DNA of 40,738 bases from Desulforapulum autotrophicum. GTDB taxonomy: Bacteria > Desulfobacterota > Desulfobacteria > Desulfobacterales > Desulfolunaceae. Each line of letters begins with the position of its first letter. Within the stretch, counting starts at the first letter, position 1. The notes below the pieces were generated by a model, which did not search any database, was not told the DNA's origin, and worked only from the letters and a program-made list of their open reading frames with translations. The translations under genes and the position numbers were made by a program. This document shows positions 1-7,983 of this stretch, piece after piece. The stretch covers positions 14,605 to 55,342 of the forward strand of contig DYJE01000033.1 in the NCBI GenBank assembly GCA_020723285.1, in the 5' to 3' direction.

Positions 1-265
1 TCACCGTGGGAATTGTGAGCGTCGGCACTGTCAATGTGGGCCGTGTCACCGTGGGAATTGTGAGCGTCGGCACTGTCAATGTGGGCCGTGTCACCGTGGG
101 GATTGTGAGCGTCGGCACTGTCAATGTGGGCCGTGTCACCGTGGGGATTGTGACCGTCGGAATCGTCAATGTGGGTCGTGTCAACGTCGGCACTGTCAAA
201 GTCGGGATCGTCAACGTTGGGATAGTCAGTGTCGGAACCGTCAGCGTCGGGATGGTGATGGTGGG
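1..265 (-). repeat. Tandem 15-bp coding repeat with 45-bp higher-order unit
   Basis: The 15-bp units each encode P-T-[LVI]-T-[IVR] on the minus strand. In 1-180 they are organised as a 45-bp higher-order repeat with copies starting at 1, 46, 91 and 136. The first three copies are nearly identical and the fourth is diverging. Units from 181 to 265 are more degenerate. This pattern suggests recent expansion at the C-terminal side of the array. The period is a multiple of three, so copy-number change would keep the frame. Confidence 0.9.
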
Positions 266-829
266 CAGGGCCATGACTGAAAAGACGATACTCCCTGACC
301 ATATCGTTCCCTGGGGTGTCACGATACCCAGCACTCTCGCACCGGTTTCGGAAGACCGGTCGATGGTCACCGAGGCCACGATTCCGTCCGCAGCACGGCG
401 GTTTATTTGAGCAGAAATACTGCTGTCCGCCACATGGATGGGCCGCATGGGAAGCCCCGGAATGTCCGTGATGACCGATGTCGAAGGCCGTGTGATGACG
501 GGACCTGTGGGCAAAGTGAGCGTGGGTCTTGTCGGCCGGGTGGGCGTCATCTGGGTGTAAAATACCACGCTGCTGGCTTCGGAAAGTCCCTCGCCCCGGA
601 TGGTGAGATCAAACGTGGAACCCCGCAAGGCCGACACGGGTTCCACGGCGGTGATGGACCCCACCGGAATCACTTCGGGTTCCACGGTAATGACCACAGT
701 GTCCGGAAGACTTTTTAGGCCCGCGCTGTCTTCAACCACCAGTTCAAGAATGTGGGTCCCCACGGGCAGGTTCACTTCAATCCTCGGTTCATCGGTGGAA
801 AGGGGAAAATCTGAAAGGGTGTATGCCAT
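1..829 (-). CDS. eCIS fibre-like protein with IPT/TIG domain and PT-rich pentapeptide array (3' end outside window)
   Basis: I found this gene by translating the minus strand. It has no stop codon before the window edge, so at least 276 codons are present. The ATG at 829 follows a clear AAGGAG ribosome site (838-843) at 8 nt. Residues 15-50 look like the second half of a PKD/Ig-type sandwich (LPVGTHILELVVEDSAGL). Residues 57-185 read like an IPT/TIG domain (ITAVEPVSALRGSTFDLTI, ending GARVLGIVTPQGTIWSG). A proline-threonine-rich stretch (about 95-125) is inserted between its strands. From residue 188 the protein becomes an uninterrupted array of five-residue units, P-T-[LVI]-T-[IVR], about 18 of them before the edge. 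The gene sits 61 nt after the fibre/adaptor gene and is the last visible member of the injection-system operon. I infer a surface fibre or decoration with a repetitive shaft. No family is recognised for the whole protein. Confidence 0.75.
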   Translation of the reverse strand, partial: MAYTLSDFPLSTDEPRIEVNLPVGTHILELVVEDSAGLKSLPDTVVITVEPEVIPVGSITAVEPVSALRGSTFDLTIRGEGLSEASSVVFYTQMTPTRPTRPTLTLPTGPVITRPSTSVITDIPGLPMRPIHVADSSISAQINRRAADGIVASVTIDRSSETGARVLGIVTPQGTIWSGSIVFSVMALPTITIPTLTVPTLTIPTLTIPTLTVPTLTRPTLTIPTVTIPTVTRPTLTVPTLTIPTVTRPTLTVPTLTIPTVTRPTLTVPTLTIPTV

Positions 830-890
830 GATGATAGCTCCTTATTGTACTCATGACCGGTGACGATCCGGTTCATGACAGGTTGACGGT

Positions 891-2135
891 TCACGATTCG
901 TGTTTGACATTCCAGTGATAACGCACGATGCCTTTGCCTCCGAACGCTTTGGACGCACCGGCGTCCAGAACCACCGTTTCGTTTTCTCCGGCGGCCAGCA
1001 CTGTCCGGTCCAGTCCTGAATCGGCCTGGGGAACCGAGTAAATATCGGAAAAACGCCAGTGATAACGTGTGACGGCCCTCCCGCCGAAGGCTCGGGAACG
1101 GGATCCGTCAAGGGTGACAAGCACGTTTCCGTCATCCGCCGTGGTGGTCATGTCGTCGCCCGCATAAGCCACGGGCAGCTCAAGAATCATCTCGGCCAGT
1201 TCACGCGAAGCGATTCCCAGAGCGTCCATGAGGGTAAGCAGGGTTTCCGCGTCATCGCCATTGTGAACACCGTGAATCAGAGCCTCAACAGCCTTCATGT
1301 AGGTGTCGAATTCCATGACCCTGGCCACCGGCGGATATTTGGCCGCGATTTCCTGGCCGGTGTCATGACTGATCACCGCAAGGGTGGAGAGCACCCCGGA
1401 AAGAGCGTCTTCGGCAAGGCCATCGGTTCTTGCCAGCATCTCAACAGTAAGAATGCCGTGTCTCACATCACCGGAAGACGGCACGAAAAACCTCAGATCA
1501 AGGGCTGCAAAATCCTTCCTGAGCCTCATCATCAATACGATGATCCGCTCGCGGAACGGCCAGGGAAGTTTGTCCGGGCTGAGACCCACCGCACCGGCTT
1601 TCAGCACGTAGCGCCGGTCGATTTCATTGGCTTTCGGAGACATGGGATCTGCAGGGTTGAGTATCGCCGGAGCTCCGGCCTGAAGCTGAACACGCCCGAC
1701 TTCCAGTACGGTCCTGTTGTCCGGTTTCACGGCGTCCAGCACCACGGACACCGTCTCTGTGACACGGGTGAATCCGCTGTACTGGGGAATGGCCATGTTC
1801 TGGGCCATTTGGGTTCTGGATTCGCTGTACCTCACCCCGATGTACACCGTGGCCGGAACACTGTAAAGAGCCGGATTCACGGTAAAAGTCATGGGTTCTG
1901 TGAGATTGAGTTCGTTCCCCTCACCGTCCAGGGCCGCTCCGGGCATGAGGGTGACGTCCATGCCCCCTGCGGCGGTAAGAGCGAATTCCAGCCGTTCCCC
2001 CGTCATAATGCCGGGAGTATGAAGCCGCCGGTTGTGGAGTTTCCGTTTTTCGATATGGTAGCTCTGCTCCTCGGTCCAGTCTCCTGCCGTGGTGAAGAAC
2101 CCCGTGAAATAGTTCAGTCTGCTGGTTATGCTCAT
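891..2135 (-). CDS. eCIS baseplate-attached fibre/adaptor protein with C-terminal PKD-like halves
   Basis: This 414-residue protein begins with a module (about 1-165) typical of baseplate-proximal fibre or adaptor proteins in these loci: an FTTAGDW...EEQSYHIEKRKLHNR stretch, then LHTPGIMTGERLEF and a PGAALDGEGNEL segment. The middle (about 165-325) looks alpha-helical and is not recognised. The last 85 residues contain two copies of an incomplete PKD-like motif: VTLDGSRSRAFGG...RYHWRF and VVLDAGASKAFGG...RYHWNV. Each copy stops where a full PKD domain would continue, and the next gene starts with what looks like the missing half. The start has an AAGGGGAAAA-type ribosome site. It follows the gpI-like gene by 28 nt. 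The role (linking receptor-binding parts to the baseplate) is inferred from position and module type; similarity to Afp13 proper is not evident. Confidence 0.6.
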   Translation of the reverse strand: MSITSRLNYFTGFFTTAGDWTEEQSYHIEKRKLHNRRLHTPGIMTGERLEFALTAAGGMDVTLMPGAALDGEGNELNLTEPMTFTVNPALYSVPATVYIGVRYSESRTQMAQNMAIPQYSGFTRVTETVSVVLDAVKPDNRTVLEVGRVQLQAGAPAILNPADPMSPKANEIDRRYVLKAGAVGLSPDKLPWPFRERIIVLMMRLRKDFAALDLRFFVPSSGDVRHGILTVEMLARTDGLAEDALSGVLSTLAVISHDTGQEIAAKYPPVARVMEFDTYMKAVEALIHGVHNGDDAETLLTLMDALGIASRELAEMILELPVAYAGDDMTTTADDGNVLVTLDGSRSRAFGGRAVTRYHWRFSDIYSVPQADSGLDRTVLAAGENETVVLDAGASKAFGGKGIVRYHWNVKHES

Positions 2136-2163
2136 ATGCTTTTCCCCTTCAAAAAGTTGGATA

Positions 2164-3159
2164 TCATCCCATCACCGTATGGATTCCGATGTCGGAGCTG
2201 ACACCGATCTGCATGGGTTTGAAGTCCACCCGGCTGTCAACGTGGGTGAGTTTCAGATAATACAGGGTGTGGGCCGGTTTCTCCTGGTCCACAATGGCTT
2301 TGACCTTGTCCATCCTCACTTTGTCTCGCTGGTCCGGCGGAATTTTCACATCCACGATAAAGCAGTAGGGCAGGATGTCTTCTCCGAACAGTTCGTCCAC
2401 AAGAAAAGTGTCGCCCTTGAAGACCGCCTTAATGCCCACCGCCGACTCCAGCGGGTATTCGTCGTGGACCAGTCCGTCCCGCCTCAAAACCGTGGCCGGC
2501 TTGTATTCGGTTACAGCCCCGTTTTCATCGATGATTTTCACGCAGGGGATTTCCGTTACAAGCCCCTGATGTTCGTAGCCGAACTCCACACGAACGGCCT
2601 TAGGTGAATTGACCTCCACATAAATCCGGGCCGGTTCCGTTCCGTCCAGCCTCTGAACCACATAATAATCTTTTGCCTGCGGTTCAAACCTCCCGAGCCT
2701 GACGACAGGCGAATAATCGGTGATCTTCGTGTCCAGGGGCGCATCACCCGGCAGCGGGGGATCGCCGAAAAAACCGCCAATCATCGACGAGACACCCACC
2801 TGCATGCCGCCGGGCCAGCTCCATTCCCGGATGTCCGGCTCAAGTCCCGTGTAGATCTTCAGGTATTCTTTCAGACCTTTCACCGTGCCCCGGTACCGGT
2901 AAAGGTCCACGGCTTTGGCGATGAGTTCCCGCCGTTTGGATTCGTCCCAGTCAGGGTCAAGGACCAGGGCCACCCAGGATGCGAGCCAGGGAAGAAAGTC
3001 CGGGTCGGTCCGGTACGGATCGAAATACCGGCCAAGGCCCGACAATATCGAACCCAGGCCGTCCATGTGCCGTTCAAAAGGCAGAAGAAATGTCCCAAGG
3101 AAATCGTTTTCCTGAAACAGTGCGGGCAAATAATCGAGATAGCGGCTTTTTTCACTCAT
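2164..3159 (-). CDS. gpI-like phage tail/baseplate protein (TIGR02242 type)
   Basis: This 331-residue protein carries the N-terminal signature of the gpI-like tail-protein family found in contractile injection systems: YLDYLPALFQENDFLGTFLL, then DPDFLPWLASWVALVLDPDW and ESKRRELIAKAVDLYRYRGT. These occupy roughly residues 7-110. The C-terminal two thirds is a beta-rich region unlike P2 gpI. Family members connect the baseplate wedge to fibres. The start overlaps the end of the upstream gpJ-like gene by 8 nt, which implies translational coupling. Its position after the two gpJ-like genes matches the usual baseplate order (Afp12 region of the Afp system). The family call is firm; the exact equivalence to Afp12 is less so. 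Confidence 0.8.
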   Translation of the reverse strand: MSEKSRYLDYLPALFQENDFLGTFLLPFERHMDGLGSILSGLGRYFDPYRTDPDFLPWLASWVALVLDPDWDESKRRELIAKAVDLYRYRGTVKGLKEYLKIYTGLEPDIREWSWPGGMQVGVSSMIGGFFGDPPLPGDAPLDTKITDYSPVVRLGRFEPQAKDYYVVQRLDGTEPARIYVEVNSPKAVRVEFGYEHQGLVTEIPCVKIIDENGAVTEYKPATVLRRDGLVHDEYPLESAVGIKAVFKGDTFLVDELFGEDILPYCFIVDVKIPPDQRDKVRMDKVKAIVDQEKPAHTLYYLKLTHVDSRVDFKPMQIGVSSDIGIHTVMG

Positions 3160-4093
3160 GGTTGTTCATTATCCTGATGCGTGTCACCGGGTTCCGTCCA
3201 TCGAAATACACAAGGGCGTTTTCATCCACTGCGATCCTGTTTCCACAGGGTGCAAACACCCCTCCCTCGTCCTTGAAAAGAGCCAGATCGGCCACATGAT
3301 CCACCCCTTGAACCTGCTCAAGAATCTGATACACCTCCGACGCATGGACCGAACGGCCAAAAGGCCAGCCTTTTCCTTCAAAACCACCGGTCAACGGATG
3401 AAAAAACCGTCTCAAGGCATCGTCCACATTCGCTTTGACCAGGTCCGTCCGTTCCCCCTTTCTTGGCATCACAACCGCCTTGACAGCGATCCTCACATAA
3501 AGGGGAGCCACCACATGGACCCTGGTGGTGATCAGCCGCCGTGTGTCCAGATGCGCTGCGACCTTCTCCAGATCCGTAACTGAGGGTGACGGTGTCAGGT
3601 CCGATTCACCGGCAGCAAAAGGAACGAGGATCAGGCTCACATGGCCCATGGCCGCAACGGAAGGAACTTCAGCCTCAAGGTTAAGGCCGGGAAGGCATTT
3701 CACGCGGGCCATCCGGGGCTCGGCCATGGAAAGAACCAGAGTTTCAAAATCATCGGGGGTGACCGCCCGGCAGGGTTTTCTGAGATTCACGATGGTCCGG
3801 GCCTTTGCCTCGTCAAGACCCAGGCTGTCCGTATTTTCCACACGGCCGTCAAGACGGCCGTTCAGAAGGGCGAGCAAGGTCCGTTCAGCTTCTTCCGTAA
3901 CCCGGTTCTGGCGGTACATCATGGCTTCGAAAAGCCATGCGAACAGTTCGATGAGCATGATGCCGGGGTCCGACGGGTTATGGTCGGTCCAGGCCGGAGC
4001 ATACCGGGGAACAAGACTCACGATCTCATGAACGAGATCGGTGTACCGCCTGTCATCCAGATCCGGAAGAGGTAGGGTCATATCAGTCTCCAA
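3152..4093 (-). CDS. Small gpJ-like baseplate wedge protein
   Basis: This 313-residue protein starts with the baseplate assembly signature LPDLDDRRYTDLVHEIVSLV followed by YAPAWTDHNPSDPGIMLIEL and FAWLFEAMMYRQNRV, typical of gpJ/gp6-like wedge proteins. The C-terminal part contains HPLTGGFEGKGWPFGRSVHA and a QVQGVDHVADL segment. Both also occur in the large gpJ-like protein immediately upstream (HPLNGGPERKGWTLGRDVYL, QVDGVDHVSAV), so the two are paralogues. It is much shorter than the large protein and lacks its long middle beta-rich region. It overlaps its upstream neighbour by 11 nt and its downstream neighbour by 8 nt. The inferred role is a second wedge subunit in the baseplate ring. Confidence 0.8.
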   Translation of the reverse strand: METDMTLPLPDLDDRRYTDLVHEIVSLVPRYAPAWTDHNPSDPGIMLIELFAWLFEAMMYRQNRVTEEAERTLLALLNGRLDGRVENTDSLGLDEAKARTIVNLRKPCRAVTPDDFETLVLSMAEPRMARVKCLPGLNLEAEVPSVAAMGHVSLILVPFAAGESDLTPSPSVTDLEKVAAHLDTRRLITTRVHVVAPLYVRIAVKAVVMPRKGERTDLVKANVDDALRRFFHPLTGGFEGKGWPFGRSVHASEVYQILEQVQGVDHVADLALFKDEGGVFAPCGNRIAVDENALVYFDGRNPVTRIRIMNNHE

Positions 4094-7000
4094 GAGCCAT
4101 AGTCACGTCGTGAATTCCCGAAAAGACGAGACAGTCTTCGGGAACGACCACGCGATGGTCCGAAAAACGGACCTGTGAAAGAGGCATGAACGACAGCACA
4201 GGTTCCCTGAAGCCGCCCTGAACGATACATATACGGTCCTTTCGGCTGAATGCGGAGATAACGATACCGGAAATCCGGCCTTCCTCATCCAGCATTTCCG
4301 CACCCTCGATGTTCATTCGCAGACGACCGTCCGCCGACATAAGTCCGTCACGGTCTTCCCAGTCCGCAGGACGTTCAAAGGATGTTTCAAAACCGATCTC
4401 CCATGTGAGGGGCAGATCGGAATCGCTGTCACAAGGCCGTGCCAGCACAGACCGGACCCGCAGGTTGTGCGCGATATCCGACTGAATTTCCGAAACCACC
4501 GATACCGTATCCCCGGCCTTGAACGCGAAAACGACGAGGCCCTCGATGTCCGATCCGGCGGCAACAGGGTCAGCCAGAAGACCGCGAACCCGTTCATCAA
4601 AGGTGGCCACACGGCTTCCGGGAACAAGATCAAAAGGCGTTTGCCGGAAACGGTCTTTTTCTCTGCTGAAATCAAGAAAAAACTGCTGAAGGGACCCGCT
4701 CATGGTCACGGCGCTCACATGATCCACGCCGTCCACCTGCTCGATTTCAGCGCTGACTTCCGACAGGTACACGTCGCGGCCCAGGGTCCAGCCCTTCCGC
4801 TCAGGCCCTCCGTTAAGGGGGTGGAGAAACGCGTCCAGGCGTTTCAGAACAGCCAGTTCCACCTGATCTGATTTTTCCGGATGAACCGCCGTCACCGTGA
4901 CATTCACCGAGCATTCCACAAAGGAAGGCCCCTTGACATGAATGTTTCTGTCTGAACCGAGATTTGCAAGGGCGTGGGATTCAAGGAAACCTTTCACCTT
5001 GCGGACCAGCGACGGTCCGGGAACAGGTTTTTTGTCCCTGCTTTCCGGCGTGATCACCACGGTCACATGCCCTGGCTTAACAAGGCCAAGGGCGTCGGTC
5101 ACCGGAAAACACCTTGCGCTTCTCACTTCACTGGCCGCTTCACGGGCGAGCCAGACGTAATCTTCATGGGTCACGGCGCGATCCCGGTGTTTCAGCCGCT
5201 GAGGACCACGTTCACGGATGCTGTCCATCCGTTCCACATCGGCTCCCCCGACTGAGGCTTCCGCGTTGGTCACCCGTTTGACCTTGGCGAGATCCCCGGC
5301 CGGACTCCGGACGACAGACACGGTTCCAACGGGCAGGTTTCCTCTTGCTCCATCGTGATAACGAACGGAAACCAGCCTGATATTGTCCTGTCCCATGGGC
5401 GGAATGGCACCTCTGACCCCGTCGCCGAAGCGGATCGTTCCGCTCACGGAATCCAGCATGAAATGGCGGTCCGAGCTGCCTGAGCCGTAAAAATCAGACA
5501 CCCCCACATACCGGACCCATTTGTCCGAACCGCAGGGAAACACAGGGCCCGGAAAACCCGACGCCTCGATTTCAGCGGCCAGAGTTTCGATATCCTGGTC
5601 GCCGGGCCTGTCCGGTTCCAATACAGCCAGAACGAGTCCGGGAAGAACCCGTGAGCGAGGCAGACTGAAACTCTGATTTTTCTTGCCGTCGGAGGATCCG
5701 ATGACCACATCCCGGAATGTCTCCGCGTTCACGGCGGGTACGGTGTTGGTCCGGACGGTTTTGAGATAAGGCCCTTCGGAACCTTCAGTTTCAGGCCTGA
5801 TCCTGATCCAGAAAGCCTGTGTGCCAAAAGCGGTCGACACCGCATGGTCCTTTGGGGCGAAAAAACCCAGATACCCTTTGGATTTGAACCCCCGCGTTCC
5901 GTCAGAAGCCCTCAATGGCGCGAAGGACGCGCCGTTGAAATATTCAAAAACCACCGGTGTGTCATACTCTTCCACCATGGCGTCCTCGTCCACATCCATC
6001 CGGATCTGAATCCATTTTTCAGAAGGAAAGGCCCTGTCGTAACCCAGGTAGAACGCCGGACCTTCGTCAAGGGCTGAAAACGGGGAACAGTGTTTTGCCA
6101 AGGCCCCGAACCCTGAATAATCCACCGTCATGCCATCCACCGATCCAACGGCCACGGTGAGGTCAGCAGGCGAACTTCCGGCCAGTGAATAGGACAACCT
6201 CATGTTCAAACCTGAAATCAGCGGTGCGGCGAGACGGGGCGGTGTCCATGTCATGACTCCGGCTGCGTTGGGTGCATACGTTCCAGCCTGTTCGTAACCT
6301 CCCGAACCCAGCCTGGCCCTGATCCAGAATCCTTCCACGCCGTTCACCGAAACCCTTGATATCCGGGGGACCGTAAAACGGAAAACAGCGGCCCCCGTGG
6401 TTCTGAAATTCGACGTGGTGTCCAGGCTGGCTGCAAGCGGTGTCCAGCCCGAAGATCCGGGATATTCCCAGGCGATGACGGCGTTTCCCGTCACATCGGT
6501 GTCCGGTCCATGGTTCAGTGTCATGGAAATGGTGCACTCTCCGCCGGCCTTGCCGAACGCATCCCCTGCGCTGATATAGAAAGCGTCGAGCCTGGAGGGT
6601 TTTTTCCCCAGAGGGTAAAACTCCCCGTTCATGTCCACGGGAAGAAACGCCATGCCCGTCTGGATGGCGCTGAAAAGGCCTGTGACCGGAACCTTCACAG
6701 AAGTAAGGCCCACACTGCGGGAGCCCGTGACGGATCTCAGCACCGGCAGATGACGGCGGTCCGTTCCACCGGTCAGGGCAAGAACGATCCACACGGGCTT
6801 CCCGTTATCGAGACTGCACACGGAAAGCGGCGGCAGATTTTTTAATGTCACCTGCCCGCTCCGGCTGAAATGAGATGTCCCGTCGTTCACGCAGTCTTTG
6901 GGTAACGGCGTCCAGCGTTCACCGTCATAATATTTCCACAGCACCGACCAGCCGTCTGTCAGAGGATTGCCCGGCACGTCGAGGTCGATGATAAGGGTGA

Positions 7001-7577
7001 TGGTTGTTCCGGCCCTCTGGGTATCGTCGTCGAACATGAAAAGGGTTTCATCACCCAGGTAAAAAATCCGTGCGCGTTCCACCGATCCTTCAAAAGCCGC
7101 ATAGGATCCGTCCACATGGCAAAGGGCCTCGGCCGTGCGGTCCGAAAGGCAGCGGGGATCCACGGCAAGGGCGCGGACAAGGTTTCCCCTGCTAAGGATC
7201 AGGTCCTTCTCCGTTTCGAAAACAATTTCCGCCTCGGTTTCCGTTTTGACCGTGGCCATCTGTGAACCCTGGGGAACCAGGACCGATTCAGGAGCGTCAT
7301 CGGCCAGTGTGAATGTCAGTTCCGTTTCAGCGGCTGATGGAGGCACGAAATCGATGCCCGCCGAGTTCAGAAACGCGAAGAAATGCTTGTCGGGAACCTG
7401 ATTCAGGCGCTGAACCGAAAGATCCGAAAGACGGGTGAACAAACGGACAAACGCCCAGCCCAGTCCCCCTTCGTTCATGCCTTCCCAGCCGACACCAAGG
7501 TCACGCAAGCCCTGTTCCAGGGTTTCAATGACCTGATCCCGGGTTTTCCTGTACACTGCGGGTGCGGTGACTGTCAT
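4083..7577 (-). CDS. Large gpJ-like baseplate assembly protein (Afp11-like)
   Basis: At 1164 residues this is the largest structural protein of the locus, in the size range of Afp11-type wedge proteins. The N-terminus (YRKTRDQVIETLEQGLRDLG, then GWAFVRLFTRLSDLSVQRLN) and the segment with ESVLVPQGSQMATV match the baseplate J family. A region near residues 740-860 holds FMLDSVSGTIRFGDGVRGAI and RERGPQRLKHRDRAVTHEDY, both typical of putative baseplate assembly proteins. The HPLNGGPERKGWTLGRDV motif lies near residue 925. The middle is a series of beta-rich repeats. The ATG directly abuts the stop of the gp25 gene (TAG then ATG), and a GGAGGTG ribosome site lies in the end of that gene. In contractile systems these proteins form the wedge that triggers sheath contraction. 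Confidence 0.88.
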   Translation of the reverse strand: MTVTAPAVYRKTRDQVIETLEQGLRDLGVGWEGMNEGGLGWAFVRLFTRLSDLSVQRLNQVPDKHFFAFLNSAGIDFVPPSAAETELTFTLADDAPESVLVPQGSQMATVKTETEAEIVFETEKDLILSRGNLVRALAVDPRCLSDRTAEALCHVDGSYAAFEGSVERARIFYLGDETLFMFDDDTQRAGTTITLIIDLDVPGNPLTDGWSVLWKYYDGERWTPLPKDCVNDGTSHFSRSGQVTLKNLPPLSVCSLDNGKPVWIVLALTGGTDRRHLPVLRSVTGSRSVGLTSVKVPVTGLFSAIQTGMAFLPVDMNGEFYPLGKKPSRLDAFYISAGDAFGKAGGECTISMTLNHGPDTDVTGNAVIAWEYPGSSGWTPLAASLDTTSNFRTTGAAVFRFTVPRISRVSVNGVEGFWIRARLGSGGYEQAGTYAPNAAGVMTWTPPRLAAPLISGLNMRLSYSLAGSSPADLTVAVGSVDGMTVDYSGFGALAKHCSPFSALDEGPAFYLGYDRAFPSEKWIQIRMDVDEDAMVEEYDTPVVFEYFNGASFAPLRASDGTRGFKSKGYLGFFAPKDHAVSTAFGTQAFWIRIRPETEGSEGPYLKTVRTNTVPAVNAETFRDVVIGSSDGKKNQSFSLPRSRVLPGLVLAVLEPDRPGDQDIETLAAEIEASGFPGPVFPCGSDKWVRYVGVSDFYGSGSSDRHFMLDSVSGTIRFGDGVRGAIPPMGQDNIRLVSVRYHDGARGNLPVGTVSVVRSPAGDLAKVKRVTNAEASVGGADVERMDSIRERGPQRLKHRDRAVTHEDYVWLAREAASEVRSARCFPVTDALGLVKPGHVTVVITPESRDKKPVPGPSLVRKVKGFLESHALANLGSDRNIHVKGPSFVECSVNVTVTAVHPEKSDQVELAVLKRLDAFLHPLNGGPERKGWTLGRDVYLSEVSAEIEQVDGVDHVSAVTMSGSLQQFFLDFSREKDRFRQTPFDLVPGSRVATFDERVRGLLADPVAAGSDIEGLVVFAFKAGDTVSVVSEIQSDIAHNLRVRSVLARPCDSDSDLPLTWEIGFETSFERPADWEDRDGLMSADGRLRMNIEGAEMLDEEGRISGIVISAFSRKDRICIVQGGFREPVLSFMPLSQVRFSDHRVVVPEDCLVFSGIHDVTMALGD

Positions 7578-7979
7578 CTACACCTCCCCCCGTTCCAGGT
7601 AAAAGGGGTAAACCAGATTGAACCTGCTGTCCGTGCTCCTGATGGTGTAAGCGATATCGATAAACAGCACTTCGGCCCGTGCCGGATCAGCCGCAACACG
7701 AACCGCCAGATTGACGATGCGCGGCTCCCAGCGGATAAGGGCCTGCTCTACATGAAAACGGATCATCCCTGCGGTATGGGCGTTGTTTGCCGCGAACACG
7801 TAATCGTGGATGCCGCAGCCGAAATCGGGACGCATCACACGTTCACCCGGAGCGGTTTTCAGAATGATCAGAATGGATTCTTCCACATCTTTTTCATAGC
7901 GGGACAAAGCCACGTCCCCGGTTTTTTTGTCACAGGTCATGGGCCAGGCCCATCCCACACCTAAAAATTCCTGTCCCAT
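7578..7979 (-). CDS. gp25-like baseplate wedge protein (Afp9-like)
   Basis: This 133-residue protein matches the GPW/gp25 family in length and signature: YEKDVEESILIILKTAPGER followed by VMRPDFGCGIHDYVF. It then has the pattern of a conserved helix-strand end (IRFHVEQALIRWEPRIV). gp25 forms the inner core of the baseplate wedge and starts sheath assembly, so it is one of the best markers of a contractile system. It lies between the spike gene (4 nt gap) and the large gpJ-like gene (no gap). An earlier in-frame ATG is absent. Confidence 0.92.
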   Translation of the reverse strand: MGQEFLGVGWAWPMTCDKKTGDVALSRYEKDVEESILIILKTAPGERVMRPDFGCGIHDYVFAANNAHTAGMIRFHVEQALIRWEPRIVNLAVRVAADPARAEVLFIDIAYTIRSTDSRFNLVYPFYLERGEV

Positions 7980-7983
7980 GGTT

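Noticed and set aside
1-265. Possible CRISPR array or satellite DNA
   Set aside because: The 15/45-bp repeats have no unique spacers, keep one reading frame and encode a regular pentapeptide, so they are a coding repeat.
6-410. Plus-strand open frame rich in repeated GIVSVGTVNVGRV units
   Set aside because: It is the complement of the PT-rich minus-strand gene. It has no ribosome site, and the minus-strand frame continues with recognisable IPT and PKD-like sequence and a strong AAGGAG start.
1059-2201. 380-residue plus-strand open frame
   Set aside because: It lies opposite the fibre/adaptor gene, shows no domain pattern and interrupts the operon direction; it is an antisense shadow, as are other long plus-strand frames at 2128-2607, 7383-7964 and 8853-9794.
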